Positions 51,407-60,616 are shown, counted from the stretch's first letter. The stretch: 64,000 nt of DNA from Streptomyces pluripotens (GCF_000802245.2 NZ_CP021080.1:6324001-6388000); one strand, 5' to 3'. Numbers and translations: made by a program. The notes: generated by a model not told the origin, from the letters alone.

Positions 51407-52938
51407 GGGTTTGTCTCCAGGATTCGCTGTCCCTGCGCGGTGACGGTGTGGCAGTTGTCGCGGACGGCGAAAAGCCCCAGCTGCGCTGCCAAGGAGCCCA
51501 GTTGGGGGATGCGGGTGCCGATGTCGGAGTCTCCTTCGTCACCGGTCTTGAAATAGCGCTCGTTGCGCAGGTGCAGACGGGAGAAGATCTTCAGCCCGCC
51601 GGTCGCAGGGTCGGTGCGCAGCTTCGCCAGGGCGACTCTGCGGGACTGGGCGAGCATGTCGTCCACCAGCCGGGCGGCCAGGTCGCGGAACGGACGGTCG
51701 GCGTAGTCATCGATGAGGCCGTCGACCCACGTCGGGTCGAGGAACTCGGCCCAGCGCCGCTGACGGCCCAGGAAGACGGCTCGAACGTCGCCGGGCAGAT
51801 GACCCTCTCGGGAACGCAGCGCACCCACCATCAGGAGCAGCACATGGGTCATGGCATCGGCACCCCGCGCCAGGAGCTGCCGTTCGACCGGCAGCAACTG
51901 ACCTGCCGCGTTCTTGAGTGGAGGCAGGTCGTCCAGGACCCGCCCTACAACCGCGTCCGGGGCCTGTTGCGCCAGCCAGTCGCGCAGTTCCTCGGCCGAC
52001 CGGTCGGCCTCGCCGTCCTTGGAGCCGACATCGGCCACCAGCGCAGCCCACAGCCGACGCCAGGCGCCGACGGAATAGTGGCGCAGCAGCACCCCTCGCC
52101 AACCGGCCGTTTCGGGAATCGCCGCCAGAACGGGATCCGTTGTCGCCTCCGCACCGAAGGCCACCGCGGAACGCATCGTCTCCTGATACCCGTCGCCCTC
52201 ATGACCGTGGAGATCGATCGCCCGGCCGAGGATACGGAGGGTCGCACGCCGAGTGCGATCGGACGCCTCCCAGTCTCCCTGCGCGTGGGTTCCTCCACCG
52301 CGAGTTGCGGTCAGCACGTCCGTCAGCCATTCCTGCTCGGCCGCACACGGGATACCAAGAGCCGCCTGCCCCGCTGTCTCCAGGTCGGCGAAGGACACGA
52401 CGTCCCGGGCCGCGAGAGACAGCAGAGGGGCGAAGAGTTCCTTAACCACGGGAGGGCACGCGTGCCGGCCGGGCCTGAGTATCCCATCCCGGACGTCCAC
52501 GGTGCCGAGCACCGTGGCGGGTCCGCCGTACTGGTCCCAAAAGCCCCAGCGGCGGGGCGAGTACGACTGGCTCAGCTGCTCCTCGTCGGCGGCTCGCGCC
52601 AGTTCCAGTTCCGCTGCGCAAAAACGTCGCACCCGGTCGGTCCCGTGGGCAAGCCACGCCGGATCCGTGTCCGCGTGGTGCTGGAGCGCTGCCAGCAGGA
52701 CCTCGCTGCGGCGGACCACCCGGCGGCACGCGGCGATGTCCCAACCGTTCTGTTCTGCGTGCGCCGCGATCGCCGCGTACAGCGAGTGATAGCGGATGTA
52801 GCGGGTCACGGTGGACACTCCGGGAACCAACCGGTCCACCGCCCGCATCACCGGGCCCTCCACCGCGAGGGGATACCGCCCGGACCGCACACCCAGCCCT
52901 TCCCGCGCCCACGCTGGCCCGTGGACCTGAGCTGTCAC
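51403..52938 (-). CDS. unknown 511-residue partner protein of the PLD gene
   Basis: I do not recognise this protein. It is helical and Arg/Ala/Leu-rich: IRYHSLYAAIAAHAEQNGWD then VVRRSEVLLAALQHHA near the N-terminus, RRWGFWDQYGGPATVLGTVD, then LLPVERQLLARGADAM in the middle. The C-terminus, LGSLAAQLGLFAVRDNCHTV and TAQGQRILE, resembles a winged-helix end. GTG 52938 is the start: GGAGGGGGAG is eight bases upstream, while the longer in-frame extension to 53133 is low-complexity. It overlaps the PLD gene by four bases, so the pair is made together. It may be the sensor or targeting part of the PLD module (inference). Confidence 0.65.
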   Translation of the reverse strand: MTAQVHGPAWAREGLGVRSGRYPLAVEGPVMRAVDRLVPGVSTVTRYIRYHSLYAAIAAHAEQNGWDIAACRRVVRRSEVLLAALQHHADTDPAWLAHGTDRVRRFCAAELELARAADEEQLSQSYSPRRWGFWDQYGGPATVLGTVDVRDGILRPGRHACPPVVKELFAPLLSLAARDVVSFADLETAGQAALGIPCAAEQEWLTDVLTATRGGGTHAQGDWEASDRTRRATLRILGRAIDLHGHEGDGYQETMRSAVAFGAEATTDPVLAAIPETAGWRGVLLRHYSVGAWRRLWAALVADVGSKDGEADRSAEELRDWLAQQAPDAVVGRVLDDLPPLKNAAGQLLPVERQLLARGADAMTHVLLLMVGALRSREGHLPGDVRAVFLGRQRRWAEFLDPTWVDGLIDDYADRPFRDLAARLVDDMLAQSRRVALAKLRTDPATGGLKIFSRLHLRNERYFKTGDEGDSDIGTRIPQLGSLAAQLGLFAVRDNCHTVTAQGQRILETNP

Positions 52939-53167
52939 TCCGTCATCTCCCCCTCCTACCGACCCGATGGAGCGGCGTATCGGCAGCCGTTCGACGATCC
53001 GCTCCCAGAGTAGGTGCCGAGTTCCGGTGGGAGGGCGGCATTGCCGGACCCGTGGCTGAGTCGTGGCCGAGCTGGAGCCAGTGGCGAGTGACCTGTGAGT
53101 CAGTGCCGAGCCACTCCCCACGAGCTGCGCCATGAGGTGGAGTCGATCGTCCCGTACGGGTTCTGCT

Positions 53168-53322
53168 TCACGAGGGTGTGGCCGTGTGGCCGTGTCTGCT
53201 GAGCGTCTCTCGGCATCCTTCGCAGCTGTCGGGGGCCAGTCCTGTCCTGAACGGCCCGGAAGCCGCGTTCGGCTTCACCCAACCGTGGGTCACGGTGACC
53301 GTCTTGCCGCAGGTCGGACACG
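53168..53322 (-). pseudogene. zinc-ribbon protein fragment without a start
   Basis: Minus strand reads EQTPTCPTCGKTVTVTHGWV, then GPFRTGLAPDSCEGC and RETLSRHGHTATPS, then a stop. The two CxxC knuckles (CPTCGK and CEGCRE) would bind zinc. A stop lies three codons before the first knuckle and no start codon is placed to include it, so this is a remnant or a short mistake of selection. Confidence 0.4.
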
Positions 53323-53329
53323 TTGGCGT

Positions 53330-53942
53330 CTGTTCAGCTGTTCAGCCGTGATCGCCCGTCCCTTCGTGTTCGCCGGCCGTGATTCACAGTAGATCGCACC
53401 GACAACAAAGTCCTCCCGGAGTGGAACAGTTGCTGCTGTTCGCCGCCGAAATCGCTGACGACGAACCCACCGGTGCTACTTCGGCATCCGGTTGCTGCGT
53501 TCGGCCCCTCGCGACCGGGGCACGGTAGTACCGTGGCCTACGACGGCTCAGCAGGGGAGGGACAGTGATGTTCAGGCGGAAGTGTCGGGCCGAGCCTAGA
53601 GGGCATGGAAAAGCCGGGTTCTGACCCTCGGCATCCGAGTGGTCTGGACAGGGTGGTTCTCTTTTCAGACCTTGTGAGATGGTCGAGCCGGCCTATGCGG
53701 CCGTTTCACGGGATTTCAGGGAAGCTGGAATGTTTGTGACCGACTTGTTTTCGAGCGGACAGCCTACCTGGTTCTGACTACGGGCAACCCCGACGAGCGG
53801 TGTTGATAGGTATAGTAGCCAACGATAACCATCGCGCTGTCATGAACAGCAACGGGCTCCAGCTGGGCAGGCCACTTTGTCGTGAAAGCTCATTGAGCCG
53901 GTGGAAACGCCAGTCGGCTTGAAGTTGCTCGACACCACTCAG
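53330..53942. other. non-coding stretch of lower GC in the island
   Basis: About 610 bases with no convincing gene. A possible leader-like peptide (MFRRKCRAEPRGHGKAGF, ATG 53569 after AGGGGAGGGA) and a TATAGT (-10-like) at 53811-53816 are seen. Base composition falls toward 50-55% GC from about 53620 on, unlike the rest of the window. Confidence 0.4.
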
Positions 53943-54218
53943 TCAGTCCACTGATTTGAAGCGCACTCCCATTCTTTGACGACGACACAGCCTTCGGTGG
54001 GGTCTATTTGCAATGCTTGCCTGACTGTTGAGTCTGGGTGCTGCTCGTTTGGTTCGTTGTGTCGTTTTGTTGCTTGTGCTGGGTTGTTTTGTGTATGCGC
54101 CAACCAAGAAGTCGAGGATGGCTGCGGTGGCAGTCGCCAAGATAATGCTGACTATTCCGAATCCGGCGTCTTTGTTCTTCCGTGCCCGTGATTGCCAAGA
54201 ATTCATGGGCGTAAACAT
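53943..54218 (-). CDS. possible small membrane protein, low-GC DNA
   Basis: A 91-residue frame: charged start MNSWQSRARKNKDAG, one clear membrane segment GIVSIILATATAAILDFLVGAY, then a Lys/Arg/Thr/Asn-rich tail. Its codons are not streptomycete-like, with many A/T third positions, so it would be a transferred gene. No ribosome site is seen before ATG 54218, and a + strand frame (53976-54191) overlaps it. I give it as possible only. Confidence 0.3.
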   Translation of the reverse strand: MFTPMNSWQSRARKNKDAGFGIVSIILATATAAILDFLVGAYTKQPSTSNKTTQRTKRAAPRLNSQASIANRPHRRLCRRQRMGVRFKSVD

Positions 54219-54248
54219 TAAGAAAAGAAACAGGGAGAGAAGGAAACG

Positions 54249-55907
54249 TTGCCTCGCCGTCTTTACGATCGTCGCCGAGCGCTACAAATAGGCCTGGCTG
54301 CAGTTACGGGAAGTGTCGGATCTGCAGTGCTCGGCCTCGCACCACAAGCGTGGGCTGAAACGGGTGGGTATCCGTACGCTGACTACAACGGCCCAGGGGC
54401 CAGCGCACCTGATTCGTGGTGGACGGACGCCAGTGGCAATGGTTGGTCACCCTACGGATATGCATTCCGCAACTGCACCGACTACGTTGCGTGGAAAATG
54501 CAGAGCCTCGGAGTGCCCGACAGCTTGACGCGCGGCCTTGGCGATGGCGGGAGCTGGTACGACAACGCCGCTAGCAAGACAGGCTTGAACCGCGGCACAT
54601 CACCAAAGGTGGGCGCAGCCGCCGTCAGCACAAGTGGTAGCAGGGGACACGTGGCCTACGTGGAAGCCGTCAACGACGACGGATCCATCGTGACGACAGA
54701 GTACAACTGGCCTACCAGCGGCGGGTCGTACGATGGAGCATTCCATCAGCGATCAGGCAAGCCGTCAGACATGGGCTTCACTGAGTTTGTGTACTTCGGT
54801 GAGCACATGACCAACCCCCCGGACAATTCAGGGGGTAGTACCTCCGACTCCACCTCCAACTACATCATCGCCGTCAAGAAAAGGTCATTCGGGACCACGC
54901 AACAGGTCTGGACAGCCACGAAAAGCGGTGTCTATCTGGATCAATGGTGGCCGGGGAGCGGGGGAATCTCGCACACCAAGGTGTACACCGCCGGGGCAGG
55001 GCAAGAGGTTGTTCATTTCGACAAGATCACCCAGCCGGACGGCAACACCCAAAACCTGTACATCGCCACCCAAGACACGGCTGGAGGCACAACCGGCGGT
55101 ATCTACGAAGTATGGTGGGACGGCCATGGGTTCAGTGCGCCAGCCCAGATCATCAAGCGCAACGACGTGCTCAAGGTGGTAGCAGATCTCAAGGTGTCGG
55201 GCAGTACTCTCACGCACCGGCTGTACGTACTTGCCCAAGACGGGCCGTATGAATACTGGTGGCGAGACGGCACCGGTGTGAGTAACGGCTATCTGCTGTG
55301 GAACATCACCAACGGGCTGGACATCGTCAAGAGCGTCGCACCGAATGGCGCCGACGAGGTGTACGTGGCCGTAAAGGATCACGTGTACCGTATGCGGTGG
55401 CCGGTGAACGGAGGCGTACAGAAAACACAAGTGACCGCTTTGGCGGACACCGTGGGCGTCGACGCCCAGACGATCGGGAACACTGTGCTGGTGTATACCG
55501 TCACTAAGACGGGTGTCCATGAGACCTGGCAGAAGTACTATCCCGATACGAGTTCATGGTCAGGGCTGAGCAATCCGGCGAAGATTGTCACGGTGCCCAG
55601 TGGTGAAATGGTCATCGCCGGGATCAAACGCATGGACGGCACAACACACCAGGTGTACGTGGCCACCGAGCATAACGTCTACCAATACTGGTGGAACTCC
55701 ACCAGCGGTGGCGTCCAGAGAAGTTCGGCGCTCATTTCCATGGCATCGAGTGACTTCATCACGGGCATCGACGAGTCGGTTGATCCAACCGACAGCGCCA
55801 TCGAACAGTTGTACACGGTGCATGCGTCATTCGTGAATGAAACGTGGTGGGGCGACGGCAGCCTACATAACGGCAACGCCATCGTGGCGATGTCGCCAGA
55901 TGAGTAG
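54249..55907 (+). CDS. secreted CHAP-domain hydrolase with seven propeller-like repeats
   Basis: A 552-residue protein. A twin-arginine-like leader (LYDRRRALQIGLAAVTGSVG, cleavage near AWA-ET) sends it out. Residues 40-200 are a CHAP amidase/endopeptidase: Cys76 (YAFRNCTDYVAWKM), His134 (SRGHVAYVEAV) and Glu151/Asn153 (TTEYNW). From about 207 on there are seven repeats of 45-50 residues, each with a QxWTATKSGVYLDQWWPG-like core (QVWTAT, NLYIAT, RLYVLA, EVYVAV, LVYTVT, QVYVAT, QLYTVH), fitting a seven-bladed beta-propeller. Start TTG with AGGA upstream. GC is clearly lower than its neighbours. Probably a cell-wall lysin, possibly an inter-bacterial toxin (inference). Confidence 0.78.
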   Translation: MPRRLYDRRRALQIGLAAVTGSVGSAVLGLAPQAWAETGGYPYADYNGPGASAPDSWWTDASGNGWSPYGYAFRNCTDYVAWKMQSLGVPDSLTRGLGDGGSWYDNAASKTGLNRGTSPKVGAAAVSTSGSRGHVAYVEAVNDDGSIVTTEYNWPTSGGSYDGAFHQRSGKPSDMGFTEFVYFGEHMTNPPDNSGGSTSDSTSNYIIAVKKRSFGTTQQVWTATKSGVYLDQWWPGSGGISHTKVYTAGAGQEVVHFDKITQPDGNTQNLYIATQDTAGGTTGGIYEVWWDGHGFSAPAQIIKRNDVLKVVADLKVSGSTLTHRLYVLAQDGPYEYWWRDGTGVSNGYLLWNITNGLDIVKSVAPNGADEVYVAVKDHVYRMRWPVNGGVQKTQVTALADTVGVDAQTIGNTVLVYTVTKTGVHETWQKYYPDTSSWSGLSNPAKIVTVPSGEMVIAGIKRMDGTTHQVYVATEHNVYQYWWNSTSGGVQRSSALISMASSDFITGIDESVDPTDSAIEQLYTVHASFVNETWWGDGSLHNGNAIVAMSPDE

Positions 55908-55981
55908 ACGGCACCGCGCGCGCGGGTAGTGGGCAGGGCGCCGTCGAGGTTCGGCTCGCACACTTCACCCCGGACTGCCCG

Positions 55982-56112
55982 ATGACTCTGCCCGACACCC
56001 CCTTGAGCCCAGCCGGCGCCGACCGCACCTTCCAGGTGGATCTGCGTGGCCTCGTCGATCTCCTCTCCCACCACCTCTACTCCAGCCCTCGCGTCTACCT
56101 GCGCGAACTCTT
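55982..56112 (+). pseudogene. N-terminal fragment of an HSP90-family gene
   Basis: ATG 55982 begins TLPDTPLSPAGADRTFQVDL, then RGLVDLLSHHLYSSPRVYLREL, the start of the streptomycete HtpG-like HSP90 family, reaching the ATPase helix before the expected QNAxDA. At about 56112 the frame breaks into sequence of the neighbouring TPR gene. So the body of the HSP90 gene (about 550-600 codons) is missing by deletion. Confidence 0.75.
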
Positions 56113-58400
56113 TCGTACGCGCAGCTTCCCCTACTGCGCACCGGCCGCACCGACCAAGCCCGCGCACTGCACCTCACCGGCTACCGCGCCTGCCGCCGCA
56201 ACCCCTCGATGTTCGGCGAGGTCGGCCGGCACCTGGAGTTCTGCGCGCTGACCGGCAACGAGGCACGCGGCCTGGAGCTGCTCGCCGAAAACCGGAGCCT
56301 GTTCGACGACGTCGACTCGCCGCTGGACCTGCTGAGCTTTCTCACCGGCGTGGAGGTCCTCCTCCGGTGTGTCGAATCCCTCGGCCACGGAGACCTGCCT
56401 GCTGCCGGATACGCGGGCCGCATCTGGACGGTGGCCGGTCTGCGCGCCGAGGTGCGTGGCCGTGCCGACGACCTCGCCACCCGCTTCGACGCCCGCAACG
56501 GAACCACGGCCCACACCGATCGGCGTAGGGCCCGGCTGGACCGTGCCCCCCTGCTGGACGCACTGGAACTGACCCTGCGCACCCGCGGCCTCGACGACAT
56601 GGCCCCGGCGGATGCGCCCGCCGCCCGCACAGCTTCCACCGTCCCCGAATCGTTGCCCGAACTCGTCACCCGAGCAAGGGCGTTGGATGAGCAGGGGCAT
56701 CCGGACGCGGTGGCCTGCTGGGCACGGCTGCGCACGCTCGTTGCCGCCCCCGACTACGCCCCCCTGACGACCCGGCCGTGGGGCCGCTCGAACACCTGCG
56801 TGCGGACCTGCTGGCCGACGAGGCGAACCGGGCGAGCGAGAAGGACGAGTTCGACGAATCCGCCGCCCTGCACGAGGAGGCCGCGCGCCTGTACGACGAG
56901 GCCGGAGCGCCAGGTCATGCGGTGCTCGCCCGCGCCTGCGCCCTGCTCCCCGCAGGGGAGAGCTCCGCAGAGCGCGCGGACGGAGCCGAGGCGAAGGTCG
57001 CCGCGTCGACCGTCGCCCACGCGGCCCTCGTCCGTCTGCACGAGGAGACGCCCGACCTCGCCCCGTACCAGGAGGTCCGCATGCTGCGGCTGCGGGCGAC
57101 CGCGCTCGGCCTGCGTCTGCAGACGTCGAGGAACGAGGAGCACATCGCACCGGTCCTTGCCGAGGCGGACCTGCTGCTCGCCTTCGCCACCCGGCACGAC
57201 ATCGCCGAACAGGCCTCCGGCGCCCTCATGCTGCGGGCCAGCGCCTACACCCTCTCCGGCGATCTGGCCGCCGCGGTCACGGAGACCGACGACCTCCTCG
57301 ACCGGCTGACGGCGTACGGCCCCGCCTGGCAACTGCCGCGCACGCTCAGCCTCCGTGGCCGGATCCAGCTCGGCCGGGGGGATGCGCAGGCCGCGCACGA
57401 GGACCTGGTCGAGAGCTTGAGACTGGCCGCCGACTGGCCGCCCGGCACCATCGACACCGCCCGCCTCCACGGTGATCTGGCCGAGACCTGCATGCGCCTG
57501 GGCCGCCCCGACGAGGCGCTGCGGCACCTTACGCGCTCCGCGGAGCTGGACCTGCGCCACGGCAGCCGGACGGACGCGTTCTGCACCTACATCAATGCGG
57601 CCCAGCTCAGCCTCGACCTGGGCCGCGTCGAGGACTGCATCGCTCTGCTCGACTCCCTCCTGGCCGAACCGGACATCGCCGGCGGAGAGCTGGACGACCG
57701 GCTCGTCGCCCAACTGCGCCTGACCCGCGCCCGCGCACTGCGCGCAGGGGAGGACCTCAAGGCCGCCACAGCGGAGTTCGCCGCCCTCGCGCCCGAGTCG
57801 GCTGGCTGGGACGACGACCCCGGGAGCCACACCGTGATCGCCGCGGAGACTTCCGTACTCCTCGCCGAGTCCGGCGAGTTCGGCCGAGCCCGCGAGGCCG
57901 CGAACCAGGCCCTCGCCACCCACGTCCGGGCCCCGCGCTACGAGCAGCTCAGCAGCTGTCTGCGTGAACTCGCCCGCTTCCAGGCCCAACGGCAGGGCTC
58001 CGAGGGCCTGGCCGACGCCCTGGCCTTCCTCGCCGACGCGGGCAGGATCGCCGACGAGGCCCGTGCTGCGGGGTACGAGGCCCGCGGTCGTTCCCTGGAC
58101 AGTGCCCTCGCCTACGAACACGGGCGGGTCAACGCCTACGGCGGTGAGTACGAGACCGCACTGGCCGCTCTGGACAAGGCTCTCACCCTGCTCGGCGAAC
58201 CGGGACCCGACGAGGACCAAGCCGGAGAGTGGGCCGAGTGCGTCCGTCTTGCGGCTGCCGTGGAGGGCATCTACCTGGAACGCCCCGACCCCGCCCTCAC
58301 CCGTCTCGGCGGGGCGGTCTCCCGCCTGACCGCACTGGGCCACAGTGAGGAGACCGAGTCGCTGACCTCCCTGGCGGCCAGGCTGCGTGTCGAGGGGTGA
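56113..58400 (+). pseudogene. TPR-repeat protein gene, 5'-truncated and frameshifted
   Basis: The gene that usually follows this HSP90 gene. From 56113 one frame reads YAQLPLLRTGRTDQARALHL, then FGEVGRHLEFCALTGNEARG up to YAPLT at 56766; then the next frame takes over with GPLEHLRADLLADEANRASE and continues unbroken to 58400 (540 residues from 56778), with many TPR-like helix pairs (ALRHLTRSAELDL, ALAALDKALTLLGE). The switch lies at a run of six C (56759-56764); one added C would restore DYAPPDDPAVGPLE. Either a sequencing error or a true frameshift. The 5' end is lost in the fusion with the HSP90 fragment. Confidence 0.7.
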
Positions 58401-58734
58401 TGCGGCGGAAGCGGTGCCGGGGCGGCAGCCCGCTCCGGCACCGCGGCGCAGCCTTCCCCGGCCACACGCGTGCCGGTCGGGACCGGGCAGTTGACCCGTC
58501 TCGCAGGCGCGCAGGGACGACCCCGCGGTCACTCCCGCGGGCAAGGCAGCCGGAGCCCTGCGTCCGTGACCGCCTCCGCCGTGGCCTTGCCGGCAGGCTG
58601 CTGCACCGTGCGCCTCGGCCGCTCCTCGGCGGGCGTGTTCCGCACCCACGCGCGCGGGGCTTCGGTGCCGTGCCGGAAACACATGCGCCGGCCGTGTGTT
58701 GAGCTTCCGCGTCTGGCCCCTTGCCGTCCTCAGC
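58401..58734. other. gap between convergent genes
   Basis: About 330 bases. No frame is gene-like; I see no clear hairpin with a long stem. Confidence 0.4.
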
Positions 58735-59496
58735 TCAGCGCGCTGCCAGTTCCTGGAGCTTCGGTTCGGCCGGAGCCCCGGCCCGCGTACGGGAGTTCCG
58801 CCACAGCCACACCACATCCCGGCCGAAGGACCACACCAGCGAGCTGAGCGCGAGCAGTACGACGGCGAGGTTCACCGGATGCGGGAACAGTCCCGCGCCC
58901 GCCAGCAGCAGGCACACGCCCTGGACCGCGGCCACGGTCTTGCGGGCGAACGACGGCGGCAGTGGGGCGTTCAGCCAGGGAGCGACGTGGGCGGCGGCGA
59001 CGAAGGCGTACCGCATCCCGCCGATCAGCAGTACCCACGGGCCCAGCTGCGTGGCCACGTACACGCTCAACACCAGGATCAGGAACGCGTCGACCTCCAT
59101 GTCGAAGCGGGCGCCCAGCGGGGTCGCGGTTCCCGTGTGGCGGGCCACCTTGCCGTCCACCCCGTCCAACAGCAGGGCTACGGCAGTGAGGGCGACCAGC
59201 AGCGTGACCGGCGGTGCGCTTTCGAAGGAGTCCGCGACCAGCGCGGCGACCCCGCCGACCAGGGTGGCCCGGCCGAGCGTGACCCGGTTCGCCGGCCCGA
59301 AGGAACTGGGCCGCGAACGGTGCAGGGCACGGGAGAGAACCGCCCAGGTGGCGAACGCGAACGCGAGCCCCGTCAGCCAGCCGGCCGGTCCCATGCCGAT
59401 CGCCGTACCGAGCAGGGCCAGCAGCAGGATCTGGACACCCGCTCCCACAGCGGTCTCCTGCTGGGGCTTCGCGTCATACGTGTTGTTCAGGGCCAC
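58735..59496 (-). CDS. CDP-alcohol phosphatidyltransferase
   Basis: A 253-residue membrane enzyme with the CDP-alcohol motif D-G-x2-A-R-x8-G-x3-D-x3-D, here DGVDGKVARHTGTATPLGAR then FDMEVD (about residues 115-140). Several membrane helices surround it (ILLLALLGTAIGM, GLAFAFATWAVL, FLILVLSVYVATQL, LAVVLLALSSLVWSF). The family joins CDP-diacylglycerol or CDP-archaeol-like donors to an alcohol such as inositol or glycerol phosphate. Start GTG 59496 has GGAGG seven bases upstream. It is divergent from an operon of pterin and glycosyl enzymes, so may be part of the same lipid pathway. Confidence 0.9.
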   Translation of the reverse strand: MALNNTYDAKPQQETAVGAGVQILLLALLGTAIGMGPAGWLTGLAFAFATWAVLSRALHRSRPSSFGPANRVTLGRATLVGGVAALVADSFESAPPVTLLVALTAVALLLDGVDGKVARHTGTATPLGARFDMEVDAFLILVLSVYVATQLGPWVLLIGGMRYAFVAAAHVAPWLNAPLPPSFARKTVAAVQGVCLLLAGAGLFPHPVNLAVVLLALSSLVWSFGRDVVWLWRNSRTRAGAPAEPKLQELAAR

Positions 59497-59603
59497 CGCG
59501 CATCCTCCGGCCGAGTGACAGAGTCGATCAACGCCGCGTACTGTGCGCGGCCCGTGCACTTCTCGGTACGTGAACAACTTCCCGATCGTTCAGGAGGAAG
59601 CAG

Positions 59604-60596
59604 ATGAACCGTCCGGCACGCGCGTTCTGGGTCCACTCGCCCGGCCACGGCGAGTTGCGCGACGTCAGCCTCCGGGAGCCCGCCGAGGGCGAGGTCCTGG
59701 TGCGCGCACTGTACTCCGGGGTCAGCCGGGGCACGGAGACGCTCGTCTTCCGCGGCGGGGTCCCCGGCACCCAGCACGCGGCGATGCGTGCGCCGTTCCA
59801 AGAGGGCGACTTCCCGGGGCCGGTGAAGTACGGCTACCTGAACGTCGGTGTGGTGGAGGAAGGCCCGGCCGCACTGACCGGCCGCACCGTCTTCTGCCTG
59901 TACCCCCACCAGAGCCGGTACGTCGTTCCGGTGACCGCCGTGACCGTGGTGCCGGACCGGGTGCCCGCCGGACGGGCCGTACTCGCGGGAACGGTGGAAA
60001 CCGCGGTGAACGCCCTGTGGGACGCGGCGCCACTGCTCGGCGACCGGATCGCGGTGGTCGGCGGCGGCATGGTCGGCTGCTCGGTGGCCGCGCTGCTCGC
60101 CCGCTTCCCGGGCGTCCGGCTGCAACTCGTCGACACCGACCCGGCCCGCGCGAAGACCGCCGATGCCCTCGGCGTCGACTTCGCCGCCCCCGCCGATGCC
60201 CTCGGCGACTGCGATCTCGTCGTGCACGCCAGCGCCACCGAGGCCGGCCTCGCCCGCGCACTCCAGCTCCTCGCACCCGAGGGCACGGTCGTGGAACTGA
60301 GCTGGTACGGCGACCGGCATGTCGCCCTGCCCTTGGGCGAGGCCTTCCACTCCCGCCGGCTCACGGTGCGCAGCAGCCAGGTCGGCACCGTCTCCCCGGC
60401 CGCCCGCCCCGGCCGCAGCTACGGCGACCGGATGGCGCTCGCCCTGGACCTGCTCGCCGACCCTGCACTGGACGCGCTCATCACCGGTGAGAGCACCTTC
60501 GAGGAACTACCGGACGTCATGCCGAAACTCGCCTCCGGAGAGATCCCCGCGCTGTGCCACCGGATCCGGTACGCCGAGCCCAGCGCGACCCGATGA
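59604..60596 (+). CDS. zinc-type alcohol dehydrogenase-like oxidoreductase
   Basis: A 330-residue MDR-family protein. GroES-like start (LRDVSLREPAEGEVLVRALYSGVSRGTETLVFRG), Rossmann domain with IAVVGGGMVGCSVAALLARFPG, then VDTDPARAKTADALG. The catalytic Cys and structural Zn cysteines of classic ADH are not evident, as in the small MDR group found with PTPS genes in streptomycetes. AGGAGGAAG lies before ATG. Followed by a 10-bp tandem repeat covering its stop codon and then by the PTPS gene; thus probably the first gene of this operon. Confidence 0.82.
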   Translation: MNRPARAFWVHSPGHGELRDVSLREPAEGEVLVRALYSGVSRGTETLVFRGGVPGTQHAAMRAPFQEGDFPGPVKYGYLNVGVVEEGPAALTGRTVFCLYPHQSRYVVPVTAVTVVPDRVPAGRAVLAGTVETAVNALWDAAPLLGDRIAVVGGGMVGCSVAALLARFPGVRLQLVDTDPARAKTADALGVDFAAPADALGDCDLVVHASATEAGLARALQLLAPEGTVVELSWYGDRHVALPLGEAFHSRRLTVRSSQVGTVSPAARPGRSYGDRMALALDLLADPALDALITGESTFEELPDVMPKLASGEIPALCHRIRYAEPSATR

Positions 60597-60616
60597 GACC
60601 CGATGAGACCCGATGA
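60587..60616 (+). repeat. three tandem copies of GACCCGATGA
   Basis: Perfect 10-base repeat, three units, overlapping the stop codon of the dehydrogenase gene. The repeated TGA gives an alternative stop on each copy. Confidence 0.85.

Noticed and set aside
51376..53013. 545-codon + frame opposite the 511-residue protein
   Set aside because: Considered since the partner protein is unrecognised; but the + frame is Gln/His/Gly/Arg-rich, lacks a good start, and does not couple to the PLD gene, while the minus frame has GGAGG and an ATGA overlap.
53300..53325. Possible attachment-site repeat TCGGACAC matching the tRNA-Leu 3' end
   Set aside because: Only eight matching bases, inside a zinc-ribbon remnant; too short to be told from chance.
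56754..58817. 687-codon minus-strand frame over the TPR gene
   Set aside because: Antisense shadow of the TPR repeats; Gln/Val/Gly-rich.
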